Part shown: piece after piece, positions 16,401 through 24,324 of the stretch
How the letters are laid out: every line of letters starts with the position of its first letter
Numbering within the stretch: position 1 is the stretch's first letter
Virus record (IMG/VR): IMGVR_UViG_3300029319_000036
Coordinates: 1-35,048 of that record
DNA: 35,048 bases
Source: a virus
Reading direction: 5' to 3' (one strand)
The notes under the pieces: generated by a model
What the model was told of the DNA's origin: nothing
What the model saw: only the letters and a program-made list of their open reading frames with translations
Databases searched by the model: none
Made by a program: the position numbers and the translations under genes

Positions 16401-18681
16401 TTTGATTCTCTACAACACGCTTTCTTAATTTTTCTATTTCAGATTTTATTTTTTCTACTTCTTCTTTTTTCTCTTGTTTAACTTCTTGTTCTGTAATCTG
16501 AGTAGGAGATTCTTGCTCTTGTTTTTCTTTTTGTTCTGCTAGCCTTTGTTTTATTATATCTTTTCTTTCTTCTTGTTGTTTTTTAGCAAGTATTCTAGAT
16601 TCATCATAAAGATTATCCATAGATTGTTGATAACCTTTGCTAGTTTCTTCAAGTATTTCTATTGTTTGTTTTTCTTCTGCGGCTATATCTTCTAAGTTTT
16701 GCTTTCTTACCCTATCACTCATCTTAGTGTTAGCCTCTACCTTTTCTCTTTGTGCTTGATAATAATCTTTGTTTTGTTGTATTATCTCATCATTTTTAGA
16801 TTGATAATAAGCTAGGTAAGCCATTTCTTTTTTAGCCTCAAAAGTCAATCTACTCATACCCACATTATCATACTTATTGAAAGCCTCTTGTATCTCATTC
16901 ATCTTTTGCTTAAAGCTATCGCCTTCTTCTTGTGTGAGCTTTTGTTCTTTTACCAGCCTGTCTATGTGCATATTGCCTAATTCTATCTCTCCTGCTGCTA
17001 CAATACCTGCTAAAAATCTTTCTCTTATTTCTTCTACCTTTTGTGCTACAGCCTCTGCTTTTGTAAATTGGTCTTTTGAATAACCCTTTTCATTTATTTC
17101 TTTAGTGGCTTGAGCAAATAATAAATTTTCATCATACTCTTCAGAAAATCCAGTTCGTTTAATTTTATTATCTATTATTCTAGACCTTTCAGCGATAGAG
17201 TCTATTGTAGATATAGCCATCTCTCTTACACCCTGATTAACAATACCAGCACCCGCTCCCAATATACCCAAGCTAAAAGCTACTACTCTTGTTTCTGCTA
17301 CAGCAGGGTCATTGAAATATTCAAAAAAACCTGTATCAAATTCTTCGCCTAAAACCTCTGCAGTATTTTTCTTTGTAGACCAATCTTGATGAACCTCCTG
17401 AAACTGTTCTAGTATACCTTCACTTACAGCAACACCAGAGCCTAAAGCAAATCTTGCAATAGCAGTCTTAAAATTAATACCACTATTTAACTTTACAGCA
17501 GCGCCTATACCTTTTAAACCTTTAGTTAATATATTGTATTGTAAGGCATCAATAGCCATCCATTTCAAGTTATCTTCAAAAACTCCATAAGCAGCAGAAG
17601 CGGCTTGGTCTATTGTTCCACCTTTTTCTAACACCTGTCTATGTGCCTCACCTGCAATCATTGCTCCTTCTAGCATGTTAGCTCCAGCACCACCACCAAT
17701 GAAACCTGCTATATCTTTTCCTTTTATTACTGTGTTTGGTAGTTTTCCCATTGCCTTACTTCCCAATCCTGTTCCTATACTTTTTAATAAAGAAGGTCCT
17801 TTAAAAGCAACTTTATCTGCAACACCAATAGCCTTAGCTCCTTTAACTGCTAATTTACCTACAGCGGCACCACCAACCATAAAAGTTAATAAATTAGGTA
17901 TTTGTTGAGCCACCTTTGTATACCAAAACTTTGGGTTTGCCATTTGGGCAAAAGATATTTTTAAGTTACCATTTTCATCTAATCTAGTAAACTGACCATC
18001 AATACCACTCATATTAATATTATCGTCTACAGATTCTAAAGCATCACCTACTGCTCTAAAAGCTTCTGCTACATTAAAACTTGTATCAGCTCCCACTACA
18101 TTATTTAAATAATTTAAATTTTGTGCATTTAGATTAACATCTTCATTAGCAAGTTCTGGAGAGGCTTGATTTGTTACACTATCTGTTCCACTTAACCAAT
18201 CCATTGTATCAGCAAAACTATTAAAGACTTGACCTACACCCGCTGTAAAACTTCTTAAGAACTCTCCTCCAGCTGTATAATCTACATAATTAATATCACT
18301 ATTAAAGGCTGCTGTTTTAGCTCCTTCAGACGCTTCCTGTGGCAAGTCCATAAAAGGCAAGCCAGTTTTTCTTTCTTCCATGTAATAATCCATAGCAGGA
18401 GTTACAACATCATCATATGTTGCTATAGTAGAGCCAGTAGTATCAAATTGGTCTTGATTATTTTCTAATATAGGACTATACACAAACCCATATCTATTAT
18501 CATCTTGAGTTGATGTTTGAGTTGGGGGTTCGGCTATATTTTGTTGTGGTATTGTGTTAACAGAAACTTCAGGAGATTCTTCTATTTTAGGTACTCCCTG
18601 GTCATAAAGATTTGCTCCTTCCTCTGGTGTTTGTACTCCACGTGCTTTTGACTCGTCTAAAATTCTTTTTAAAACAGACAT
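7420..18681 (-). CDS. Giant virion protein: zincin protease plus double-psi beta-barrel RNA polymerase
   Basis: A single 3753-aa frame. Order of parts: a polar N-terminus; Gly/Ala-rich hydrophobic helices at about 260-480; a charged coiled coil at about 680-760 (KQQEERKDIIKQRLAEQKEK); a zincin-like site LKHEFSHIYM with H899, E900, H903, and candidate third ligands H909 or E1005/E1006; then an RNA polymerase region. The polymerase evidence is LQRVPFSKLG (R2202) followed 38 residues later by SDMDGDSLHVV (D2240, D2242, D2244). This reproduces the bacterial beta' pattern NRAPTLHRLG...NADFDGDQMAVH, where the gap is 35. A KMGGR motif at 1831-1835 could be the beta-like lysine site. About 1400 further residues and a hydrophobic segment at about 3644-3662 follow. 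In crAss-like phages such virion-packaged polymerases are injected and transcribe early genes; I infer the same here. The protease may release or process parts of the protein. Confidence 0.75.
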   Translation of the reverse strand: MSVLKRILDESKARGVQTPEEGANLYDQGVPKIEESPEVSVNTIPQQNIAEPPTQTSTQDDNRYGFVYSPILENNQDQFDTTGSTIATYDDVVTPAMDYYMEERKTGLPFMDLPQEASEGAKTAAFNSDINYVDYTAGGEFLRSFTAGVGQVFNSFADTMDWLSGTDSVTNQASPELANEDVNLNAQNLNYLNNVVGADTSFNVAEAFRAVGDALESVDDNINMSGIDGQFTRLDENGNLKISFAQMANPKFWYTKVAQQIPNLLTFMVGGAAVGKLAVKGAKAIGVADKVAFKGPSLLKSIGTGLGSKAMGKLPNTVIKGKDIAGFIGGGAGANMLEGAMIAGEAHRQVLEKGGTIDQAASAAYGVFEDNLKWMAIDALQYNILTKGLKGIGAAVKLNSGINFKTAIARFALGSGVAVSEGILEQFQEVHQDWSTKKNTAEVLGEEFDTGFFEYFNDPAVAETRVVAFSLGILGAGAGIVNQGVREMAISTIDSIAERSRIIDNKIKRTGFSEEYDENLLFAQATKEINEKGYSKDQFTKAEAVAQKVEEIRERFLAGIVAAGEIELGNMHIDRLVKEQKLTQEEGDSFKQKMNEIQEAFNKYDNVGMSRLTFEAKKEMAYLAYYQSKNDEIIQQNKDYYQAQREKVEANTKMSDRVRKQNLEDIAAEEKQTIEILEETSKGYQQSMDNLYDESRILAKKQQEERKDIIKQRLAEQKEKQEQESPTQITEQEVKQEKKEEVEKIKSEIEKLRKRVVENQTTKSKQSNQRKIFRLLEQKYIAQGLSKENAKKTVKEVRSILDSNLKFTLSKEGQQEIETGQMDDVKIEMKKGKRFFALEKALTEKFRKKNVNIVIGDFSNTRFSKEINQSFDNVRLNGVAMGLSVYLDLNTATRETLKHEFSHIYMSVHWTSKPMTALKKIVLKSNFYKEAQRNYYDQLIFEKDNVKYRLSNIINQQEIQGYLEWRKKTKKADKSVDGYLASQRGKLSKLGYRKLRAPEQRFVLEEAVAKVLEAPLSDSQIKKAFTTQDSPTAKRKIDGFFSYVSSVFTRQDSKQILEAANIEGLVTELKDAVGKVDIDMKKVKSFTKRVRRQKGYGNKMQSRYIMNTRQTAKNAIKTEINNLIYSEAFKETREAKDSFNPTGKRKGMPTAKYIQALQNLITQNSEQMQENVQQYGEEVSNYLFDNNGKPRKDFFELVNEEFQSYRTSPIVKMDSEFESFTENDENYVEAFLETRNGEGRMGEFMSDFVKKQISIGGVDINLRHLRQVLYNSVKDDDGVMLTKEQYVERHETMLEVLKEGETFTSKNQLLANFMNYMKEVYKGDNTMQGNPIEHIYQELSSFKQIDFHTISFVNGKYQIKKSTKIENNIVKKRARESFINSFKVKDNKQTDEGFTDSMVSRLNLVSNLMSVHKKMIDGSLSDEQKTKIAKEFVYENLFKNNNELYSSPEAIDDAVVEEFVKFKNVEESASFKMIQDLARIEFQSKEGSKGKFAQDARKGKKDRAHVEGVVKKFAERTDLQLAIQEGKLDPNFKENFKSLMNFSINNNNYLRYINKKTTTPARMVINRDGSLDFKNVYPTTKSFTQSTLNNILEKAIETQELKEFDSMMLMPNNEKINVTAKMNFTDNLIGYINQEMKTEEGKKNLLEMFEGNLYIENAIKNNTLPEIVEVMGYQQEKDGFARGKAPAKVYTSAQIGLIVDAIESGTDTYSQSVTVFSDKKNEVHIKNTKLLTLEEARKEIKKFEGSPVTFLNGDIYLSGDQNFINQLTKDLETFVNNNNIEVSPNILEQVALNYAINKMHAKDLLLGPAKYFKNGRDYIKRSAGPIASGIKMGGRIEPIMIKDSVFYLNKEDESDIIFEEQYNKLSAKKKKQYDEVNRTDATSFILPEDGKDIKSLFGGVRQPGNHYKFVYNGQNFDNKQFENKFGKRLPFYGKTNVFVLSDNLIAQHPKFAELAQALRLRKKQGVVPIIMFNSAIKVQSNEMTESLVSVDELQELLKNEGKKLNEMQDDFFVDRENGLTGLDGNNFFLQTELDKSSSDAIFGKQFIAMLLSLPQNSKEAVGVVKKLMNARNSLNENKLSKFRPDNKDFREAVANVMDPKIFGEAVIEQVRSGSIDANTIEVINKTLKSQFQKSMKLRAPGGLLHQSTDFAIDTENISKDKISESPGLKGYVKEDGNIKEYAEVIVDESLGYQEGDIIILQRVPFSKLGDAVIGRVKGTVSNSGSMVMIPAELSHKIGSDMDGDSLHVVGEFKETKNKAQEEFNEAFNSVIDMLSKKEYQAYMEADMNFESAVEEAISKFPKGITPVNDNKNDLSILGNNDIYKSNVLGAGMIGIAAVLNTTQKTLSNFKVLGHPLQSTINNNEIQRSFEDGGSAFKNVAYILNIFLDNASKGKANQMNMNINTFNIIQQLVLRNVEFNNIMAILNHPATKRVSEIMSNLEGRLADNIQTAIEQASQELNVTSLDAYDIQINDSFVNQNAEVLTLLNEIYDVKQGAEQNYFGQGTSFLGTISTLNNLDSKMPENIHGARELKAKIDKLIKHISGTKGSAIFDASGLYKNGQFTSPVLQENYTKLTEYINDLTKLDPVHQSEFKSIATSEASTNKLKSLLLRMVGPELYQYNPANILGSVMSADVKVLEKLADANSKIQDINNIILENLSKVSLNNSQYEFFKFLSIEKVGPNYKIKLNRNIKENYELAQEAFEKLPPNMQDYLAHYDLVFNNHTGIDAILPYMGKSKKSKRFGIYKLGKKINLEKVATKQHLEKVKRFVENKTIASTSMSPFFIEKAREEVVVEENESGEVMYSRKVQPEVLGVAKGKQIIDQDGNFGSTAMYSYSEQIDSEESMPGLKGMIEYLRVAAGKSFESEQDAQARLEPKQYEAYKEMHKKYKEDFVKVSELEAKLISTDKNGNMKIESDAYTVDDLIKQMKELNTFDKTAKTRLYNTIGQVVGAKIALKVIQTQLNNAEKNGLSQEIIDKLEKEKQDIKLKKQGGDISKVTKWLSTDISDSIRGEIAELLNVLNQEEMLYGIEMDKVNNKFKMDKTYENLLKSKLGKGKSNLWFLKYGLYKLSYVARYYYNQRIFGNLMIEKQLEVPNIIERNGKKIQSGTKYKRILELKEVADDSFTPEELAYFNMYKQVTETFQKHLSQKIGQDGEVVLKEGRKNYIPHRSMSRNEMMIARNLTSAYILNNYSHELSKIVVVNRKTGESKPLRDFIEEYKILQIDKNTKRSIKLGSAQDRALRSEIKQLISDANRYLKRGTDADGNVIIREQAQDNEMGKYFNRYVEERSSSAEFSGTIDMHAALQDYVRTNLFYHGLDSQSGFKFKGITEQIPLIDGIMGYQSLRGRENARTWVKELLLERYVLKKTAKKSLFTASGERIWADKIFENLHKWTMFIGLGFNFTAGVGNILIGKYNTFRQAGWTKFRVGEARFFGMTKKGFDKNIANKTRKITTYFGLLNESSAQISEDIFRGPFGDLVFVAMVGSEKYIQRAQFAGMMTDAEFDSFEIVNGQVKVKPGQNTVEKNKTNKEVFDELSKNADRYKSKIFEVQGQGYTELDQRLIQHYSIVNGLLQFKRWLPTFILDRMSAEKQLRSGEWYIGTAPAMISYMKDVILDPDGKDVRGKFVTAFRKLPKHRQEAVARAYRGVLGMMTVVCLYAFTGGFSEDDDESAVQKQLKRTFWDMNLMLNIDKWQYMISMPAAQTGENLLFGMKDLVTRAEYQRDAKYGDKGDLKARGRLARLFPNIVRGAFAKE

Positions 18682-18684
18682 ATA

Positions 18685-20568
18685 TTATTCGTTAGTTTCT
18701 TCTGGTTCTTGTTGACCCGTTCCTCCATAAAAATTAAACCCTGACTTTATATAGCTTACCTCTAATTTTAAATCTTTTACTTCATCAGTGGCTAACTTAA
18801 TAGATTGTTTTTCTGTAAACCCGTCTTTTTTATAATCTTCTATTAACATGTTTTCATAGATATCATAGAAACCATCATCTTCTTTAGTGTTATATTTGTT
18901 TTCTTTTATAGCTGTTAGTAATTTTTTAATATCAGGATTATTAGAGCTTCTAAACTCCTCTAAAACAGCTAAAGGATTTAAAGTGTCATTATCTCTCATA
19001 GAAAGACCTATTAATGCAGAAGCTCCATTAATATCATATTCGCTATGATTGTTAGTAGTAAAGACATCAGCGGCGATAGGTGCTAAAGCATCCACCAAGC
19101 CTATAACATTTTTTTGAGTGTATTTAAATTTTTCTCCTGGTTGAAATCTATATGGCTCTGGTTTATTAGATAGATTCTTTTTTGTATTAACCTGTATAGT
19201 TCCCATGGCATCATCTACAACCTTTTTAACTATATCTTGTTCTAAATCTAATTTAACATATCTATAATCATCTGGATTAAATACACCATCTTTATCTCTT
19301 AATACTAGAGTCATTACTGGGTTTTTAACTTGGTCTCTAGTTCCTTCATTTCTTAATTCGTCTTTTGTAAATAATTTAGTTTTTCCATTTATATCTTTAG
19401 TCTCAAACATTAACTCTATACCATCTACTATATAATCATCATTTCTATTCCAAAAACCAAAATCATTATTATTTTTTACGCCACCAACTAACAACTCTCC
19501 ATCTTCACCAAATACAGATACAGCGCCCATTCTTCCCTGTAAAGACCTTAATTGTTCAAAAGTTACTTTTTGTCCATCACCACCAAATAATTCTTTTACT
19601 ATTCCTTGCGCTTCAGACACAAACATTTGTTGTCCATATACTCTTTTGTTTCTACCGCCTGCTGATTCGCTATATGGCTGTATCCAAGTTATATTTTCTA
19701 ATTGCTGTAAAGCTTTATTGTTTGATGGGTCCATATAAAAGCCATTAAAGTCTCCTGTATAATTAGGATTAAACATAGCAAAAGCATCTGATATGTTTTT
19801 ACTATAACTTTTTTGACCACCTTTTGCATCTGCTAAAGTAAAGTTTTTAGCAACCTCAAATTGCGCGCCAGTTATCTTATTAGCAACATATCTATACAGC
19901 TCTCTGTCATCTACAATAGACTCTAAAGGAACTCCTGTATCTATTGAATAATTATATCTGTAATTATTAGGCTGCTTTAAATACATAGCCTCTACTAAAT
20001 CTCCATTTGCTTGTTCTAGTTCTTGCTTGGTAATATCATTAATAGGCATATACTCTCCCCTATATTTAAACTCTCTTATTTGTCCATTCTTCCATTTTAA
20101 ATAGTTTTCTTTGTCTATATCAGATAATAATTCAGGACTAGAATCTGCTGCATCTAAATACTTTGTTAAAGAAACATGACTGTTTCTTATCATTTGTGCT
20201 GTTTCGCTATTTAAAACACTATCTCTATATTCATTTATCATTTCTCTACCACCACCTCTCATAAAAGCATTTATATCATCTCCATAAAACTCTAGCTGCT
20301 GTCTTAATTTAGACAAAGCTGTTTCATTTTCTTCTCGCATAGAACTTAAATCTGTACTCCTAGCAAATCTAGACAATGCTTCAGCTTGTTTATTTATATT
20401 TTGAAGTCTTTCAGAAGTGGCTGCGGCATTTTTTTCATTTGCAATTTGAAGCTTAGCTTCATTTTTCATTATATTTAATTCAGATTCTCTTTCAGCTTTA
20501 GCTCTTTTTCTACCCATATCAGCTTGGGTATTCCAGTTGCCTATGATATTTAAATAATTTTGAGACAT
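18685..20568 (-). CDS. Putative internal virion (cargo) protein
   Basis: A 627-aa protein immediately upstream of the giant polymerase, three bases apart. Residues about 17-100 are a charged, Ala/Lys/Glu-rich helical or coiled-coil stretch (GRKRAKAERESELNIMKNEA and on). The rest is mixed polar sequence with aromatic-rich loops (FNPNYTGDFNGFYMDPSNN, NNNDFGFWNRNDDYIVDG) and no membrane helix. The C-terminus is acidic (GTGQQEPEETNE). No enzyme motif is recognised. In crAss-like and other podoviruses, genes between the tail-tip protein and the polymerase encode proteins packed in the head or barrel and ejected with DNA. That context is the only ground for the call. Confidence 0.5.
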   Translation of the reverse strand: MSQNYLNIIGNWNTQADMGRKRAKAERESELNIMKNEAKLQIANEKNAAATSERLQNINKQAEALSRFARSTDLSSMREENETALSKLRQQLEFYGDDINAFMRGGGREMINEYRDSVLNSETAQMIRNSHVSLTKYLDAADSSPELLSDIDKENYLKWKNGQIREFKYRGEYMPINDITKQELEQANGDLVEAMYLKQPNNYRYNYSIDTGVPLESIVDDRELYRYVANKITGAQFEVAKNFTLADAKGGQKSYSKNISDAFAMFNPNYTGDFNGFYMDPSNNKALQQLENITWIQPYSESAGGRNKRVYGQQMFVSEAQGIVKELFGGDGQKVTFEQLRSLQGRMGAVSVFGEDGELLVGGVKNNNDFGFWNRNDDYIVDGIELMFETKDINGKTKLFTKDELRNEGTRDQVKNPVMTLVLRDKDGVFNPDDYRYVKLDLEQDIVKKVVDDAMGTIQVNTKKNLSNKPEPYRFQPGEKFKYTQKNVIGLVDALAPIAADVFTTNNHSEYDINGASALIGLSMRDNDTLNPLAVLEEFRSSNNPDIKKLLTAIKENKYNTKEDDGFYDIYENMLIEDYKKDGFTEKQSIKLATDEVKDLKLEVSYIKSGFNFYGGTGQQEPEETNE

Positions 20569-20569
20569 A

Positions 20570-22957
20570 TTATTCGTTATCTGTTTTAAAGTTTATAGAA
20601 AAAGATTTATCATCTTGAGCATCTCTTGCTATTTCTGCGGAAGTTATACTAGAACCTAGTAATTTTGCAAATATATCCTCTGCCTTACTAGTTCTACCTT
20701 TTTCAGTAGCATAAGCTATGTCACTTATAGCTGAACCGATTAATGTACTCCCCAAAGTTCCATATAAATCAGACTTTCTTTTAGCTTCGTCGTATTTCAT
20801 TTGTTCTGCTAATATACCACTTTTTTGATTAAACGTTTCTTGAATTTTTAAAACCTCACCATACTGCTTTAAATTATCTCTTTGTGTTGCCGCATCCAAA
20901 GCCCCCATCTTTAATAATCCTTCTACTCTATTAGCATTTAACACACCTGCATTAGCCAAGAAAAGACCTCTATTGCCCCCTGAAGCTCTTAATACATTTT
21001 TTACACCTGCTTGATAAGCATCTGTTAAATCTTGTCTTATAGCAGTTTTTTCACTAGCAGTTAATCCCGTTTTAGATAGCTGGTTCATTTTTGCAGCATA
21101 ACCTTGATATGCCTGTGATATTTCAGGAAACTCACCTGCTGGTATATCTTGCATTGCTTTTCCTAATTGTACTAAACCTGCTCCAGCTTTTAATGCAGTA
21201 ACAGCAGTGTTTGCTTGATTTAATAAAGAAGCGTCTTCTTCTGACACAGTTGGGGTATCTGTTAAACTTTTAAGAGGCGGGTAAAATGTTTTGTTTTTAT
21301 TTTTTGATAGGTCAGGAATCTGTTTGTCAGTTGTTGTAACCAATTCATCTGCTGTTTCATCTGTTATATTTGATTCTATCTCTACTTCATCTATTTCTTC
21401 ATCATCTTCTATGCCTTGATTTGTATCTACATTATCTTCAGTAGTAGGTGGTGATAAATCTAATCCTAAAATATTATTTGCGTAATCAGTAGCTAAATCT
21501 AATCCATATCTTGAATCAATTAAATTCTGTTCTCGTAAAATTTTATCTAATGCTGAATTTTTTTGTTTTAATAAACTAGAAACATCAACTTCTTTAAAAG
21601 ATTTGTATCTTCTTCCTTCTAATAAAATTTGTTGTTTATCTTTACCACCATATGTTGCATCATATATGTTATCTGGCCCCAAATTTAATTTTAAACCTGA
21701 ATCTTTAACAAAGTCTAAAGAAACATTACCTAGTTTTGGGGTTTTTAAATATTGGTAAATATTTTCTTGTGTATAATTTGAGTCTTCAAACATATTTTCA
21801 AGCCTAGTTTCACCTATACCTAAAGGATACACAGAGCCCTCATTGCCCTCTAATCTTCTTGCAAAATTTTGTCCATCTGTGCTAGCAAAAAGATAATTTA
21901 ATATAGCTCTTTTTCTTCCTAAATCTTCTGGGTTATTTGAATCTAGGTTATCTAAGCCTAATTCTTTTTCCATGAAGTTTAAATAAATAGCCCTATTTTT
22001 ATCATCATCATTATTTTTATATATACCTCTATAAGAACTATTATCTAAATCTTTATTGCCAGTTTTTTTACCTAACAAAAAATCATTAAACATTAAAGTA
22101 GAATCATAAATTTTATTATCTAGCTCTAACTTTTCATTTTCAGTTAATGTGTATTCTGCTTTTTGAAGATTTTCTAATGTATTAAAAAAGTCAACTTGGT
22201 CTCTTAATAATTTTTGATTTTCTTCTGTAATAGGGCCTTTAAAGTTTTCGTCAAATCTTGGCTCACCTAAATTAGGTAATATGTTTTTTACAAAATTACT
22301 ATCCTCTCCCATGTTATACAAAGTGCCATATTTTCCTCCATCTATAGCATCAGGCTTAAGTATGTTAACTATTTCTTTATATTCATCTGTTTCTTTTAAA
22401 CCATTATCTTTATATGTTTTACTTTTATTTCCATATACTACAACATTAAAAGCACCAGGTTTAGTGCTGCTTTTAGTTTTTTTTCCCTTTTCATAAAAAC
22501 CATAAGCTCTGTCTGGGTCAACATTTTCAAAACCTGGATTATAAAAATCAAAATGCCAATGTGCAGCACCTTTTCTTCCTCTTTCGTCAAGTATTCTTAC
22601 ATTGTGTTTTTTTAAAAAAGCAGCACCCTCTTCTGTCAATTCATATGTATGATTATGAGCATTAAAACTTGATTTTGATTGTCCTTTTGGAACTGTATAG
22701 TTTTTAAAAAAGAAACTCATTAGTTTTTTTGAATCGTTTCCTGAACCAATATCTATAGCACTGGCATGCTTGTGACTAGAGGCGTCTTTTGTCCAATTAT
22801 CTTTATTTCTAAAGCCACTTGTTACTCTAAACAAGTCACCTTTTTCATCTCCTGTTAGTTGCATAAGCTCATAAAGGGCTACCATTACATGCTCATCAAC
22901 TATTGGAGCTCCCTCTATACCTTTATCTATTTCATATGACGCGTGATTTTTACCCAT
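20570..22957 (-). CDS. Virion-associated protein with N-terminal M15-type peptidase
   Basis: A 795-aa protein. The N-terminal about 160 residues form an M15-like (D-Ala-D-Ala carboxypeptidase type) domain. It has SGFRNKDNW near residue 48, then S-S-H-K-H-A-S-A-I-D with H62 and D69, and G-A-A-H-W-H-F-D-F with H133/H135. This gives the His-Asp-His zinc set of the SxHxxGxAxD...HxH family, with Ala replacing the usual Gly. Such domains cut peptidoglycan peptides. A long polar middle follows, then an acidic linker near 510-540 and an Ala/Gly-rich helical C-terminal region (about 590-780: ALKAGAGLVQLGKAMQ, LYGTLGSTLIGSAISDIA) of the kind seen in ejected virion proteins. I infer a cell-wall-opening injection protein. 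It lies between two other putative internal virion genes. Confidence 0.65.
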   Translation of the reverse strand: MGKNHASYEIDKGIEGAPIVDEHVMVALYELMQLTGDEKGDLFRVTSGFRNKDNWTKDASSHKHASAIDIGSGNDSKKLMSFFFKNYTVPKGQSKSSFNAHNHTYELTEEGAAFLKKHNVRILDERGRKGAAHWHFDFYNPGFENVDPDRAYGFYEKGKKTKSSTKPGAFNVVVYGNKSKTYKDNGLKETDEYKEIVNILKPDAIDGGKYGTLYNMGEDSNFVKNILPNLGEPRFDENFKGPITEENQKLLRDQVDFFNTLENLQKAEYTLTENEKLELDNKIYDSTLMFNDFLLGKKTGNKDLDNSSYRGIYKNNDDDKNRAIYLNFMEKELGLDNLDSNNPEDLGRKRAILNYLFASTDGQNFARRLEGNEGSVYPLGIGETRLENMFEDSNYTQENIYQYLKTPKLGNVSLDFVKDSGLKLNLGPDNIYDATYGGKDKQQILLEGRRYKSFKEVDVSSLLKQKNSALDKILREQNLIDSRYGLDLATDYANNILGLDLSPPTTEDNVDTNQGIEDDEEIDEVEIESNITDETADELVTTTDKQIPDLSKNKNKTFYPPLKSLTDTPTVSEEDASLLNQANTAVTALKAGAGLVQLGKAMQDIPAGEFPEISQAYQGYAAKMNQLSKTGLTASEKTAIRQDLTDAYQAGVKNVLRASGGNRGLFLANAGVLNANRVEGLLKMGALDAATQRDNLKQYGEVLKIQETFNQKSGILAEQMKYDEAKRKSDLYGTLGSTLIGSAISDIAYATEKGRTSKAEDIFAKLLGSSITSAEIARDAQDDKSFSINFKTDNE

Positions 22958-22960
22958 AAT

Positions 22961-24322
22961 TTAATATCTTAACATTCCACCTTTTTCAAATTTAACACCT
23001 CCACCTGCTTGATTGATTTGAGATAAAATATCTCTAAACATTTTTGTGGACTTTTTATTTATAACAGCTTCACCGCCTTCTAACTCTACAACTTCTCCGC
23101 CTACATTAAACTTAACACCGCCGTTTTTGTGACTAGGTCCTTTTACCATACCACCACTTTTATATGCATACTTTAGCATCTCAGGTCTGGTTCCCTCTAC
23201 CATACCCCCTTCTTCTCTCATATTTCTAGATAAATACATTTTATACCCATCTGATAAAAAAGAAGACATTCCCATATTCATATTGGTAGGTGTAATCATT
23301 CCTTTTTCTCCTACCATACCATATCTTTCCATAACAGCTTGTTTATCTTCTAAATTTGCTTCAGCCGCTTGTTGACCTCTAGCTAGTAATTGTTCTTGTA
23401 ATTTTTTTCTAGCCTCATCTTTTTTCATTTGGTCTTCTGTTCTTCTGTCTCTTCTAACTTGACCAGCATCTGTAAACAATCCTACCACACCCTGACCTAT
23501 TTCTAAAAGACCACCTACAGGGTCCCCTAAAGCAATTAAACCAAAACCTTTTGCAGCTTGAAGTCCTCTACCAGCAACATCTTTAACGCCATATTCTGTT
23601 CTTAAACCTTCTTTGTCTGTTCTTAATATTTGTTCTGGTCTTATTAAACTTGAAGCTAAACCTACACCAGTTGCTTTTAAAGTTTGTGAAGCCTGTGTTC
23701 CTTTTTGTAAAAATTTAGCTCCTTCATCTTTAAACAGGCCAGAAAGAGCTCCGCCTAATTTAGTATCAACAAACTTCTTTCCAACCTTAGGAGTTCTGTC
23801 TAATAACATAGAAGTTCCTGTTTCACTTACACCTTTACTAGGAAGAAAACTTGGAGCGGTTATAGGTGTATCAAGACCTGGTATAATACTTGTTGTTGTT
23901 TTATTAACATTCGTTTTTATTGGAGCTAATACATTAGATGTGTTTATTGTGGGCCTAAATGCATCTGCAGTTTTCTGTTCTGATAAATATTGTTGATATT
24001 TATTTAATCCTTTAATAGATTCTGGATTAACATCTAACTTAGTTGGACCTATAGATGGAAGAGTAATATCAGTTACGTCATCCCCCGTAATGCCTTCTAA
24101 GTTAGCCACTAATTTTAAATTTTTTGGAGCATCTCCTCTAGGAACGCCTAGTTTGTTTTTCAAATCTGCCAAAGCTTCTTTACCAAAAGCATCTTCAAAC
24201 AATTTAACATCTCTTTCAAAACTTTTTATTTTGAATTTGTTTGGGTCAAGGATATCTGTTCTACCACCTGGTCCATACGTTGCCATCATGGCTTCTATCG
24301 ATTTTCTTAAATTTTCATCCAT
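22961..24322 (-). CDS. Putative internal virion protein with Gly-Gly C-terminal domain
   Basis: A 453-aa protein. The middle (about 215-290) is a Gly/Ala-rich amphipathic region (GRGLQAAKGFGLIALGDPVG), followed by a charged helix (DRRTEDQMKKDEARKKLQEQ). The last about 90 residues contain repeated GG motifs: REEGGMVEG, YKSGGMVKGPSHKNGGVKFN, VGGEVVELEGGEAVINKKS, then INQAGGGVKFEKGGMLRY. I recall this GPSHxxGGV...ELEGGEAVIN block as a recurrent module in phage internal, tail and tape-measure proteins, without a defined activity. The same GGM/GGV style appears in the QHD-tailed small proteins at 0.1-3.8 kb. It follows the 1930-aa tail protein by two bases and belongs to the same late transcript. 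Confidence 0.55.
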   Translation of the reverse strand: MDENLRKSIEAMMATYGPGGRTDILDPNKFKIKSFERDVKLFEDAFGKEALADLKNKLGVPRGDAPKNLKLVANLEGITGDDVTDITLPSIGPTKLDVNPESIKGLNKYQQYLSEQKTADAFRPTINTSNVLAPIKTNVNKTTTSIIPGLDTPITAPSFLPSKGVSETGTSMLLDRTPKVGKKFVDTKLGGALSGLFKDEGAKFLQKGTQASQTLKATGVGLASSLIRPEQILRTDKEGLRTEYGVKDVAGRGLQAAKGFGLIALGDPVGGLLEIGQGVVGLFTDAGQVRRDRRTEDQMKKDEARKKLQEQLLARGQQAAEANLEDKQAVMERYGMVGEKGMITPTNMNMGMSSFLSDGYKMYLSRNMREEGGMVEGTRPEMLKYAYKSGGMVKGPSHKNGGVKFNVGGEVVELEGGEAVINKKSTKMFRDILSQINQAGGGVKFEKGGMLRY

Positions 24323-24324
24323 AA

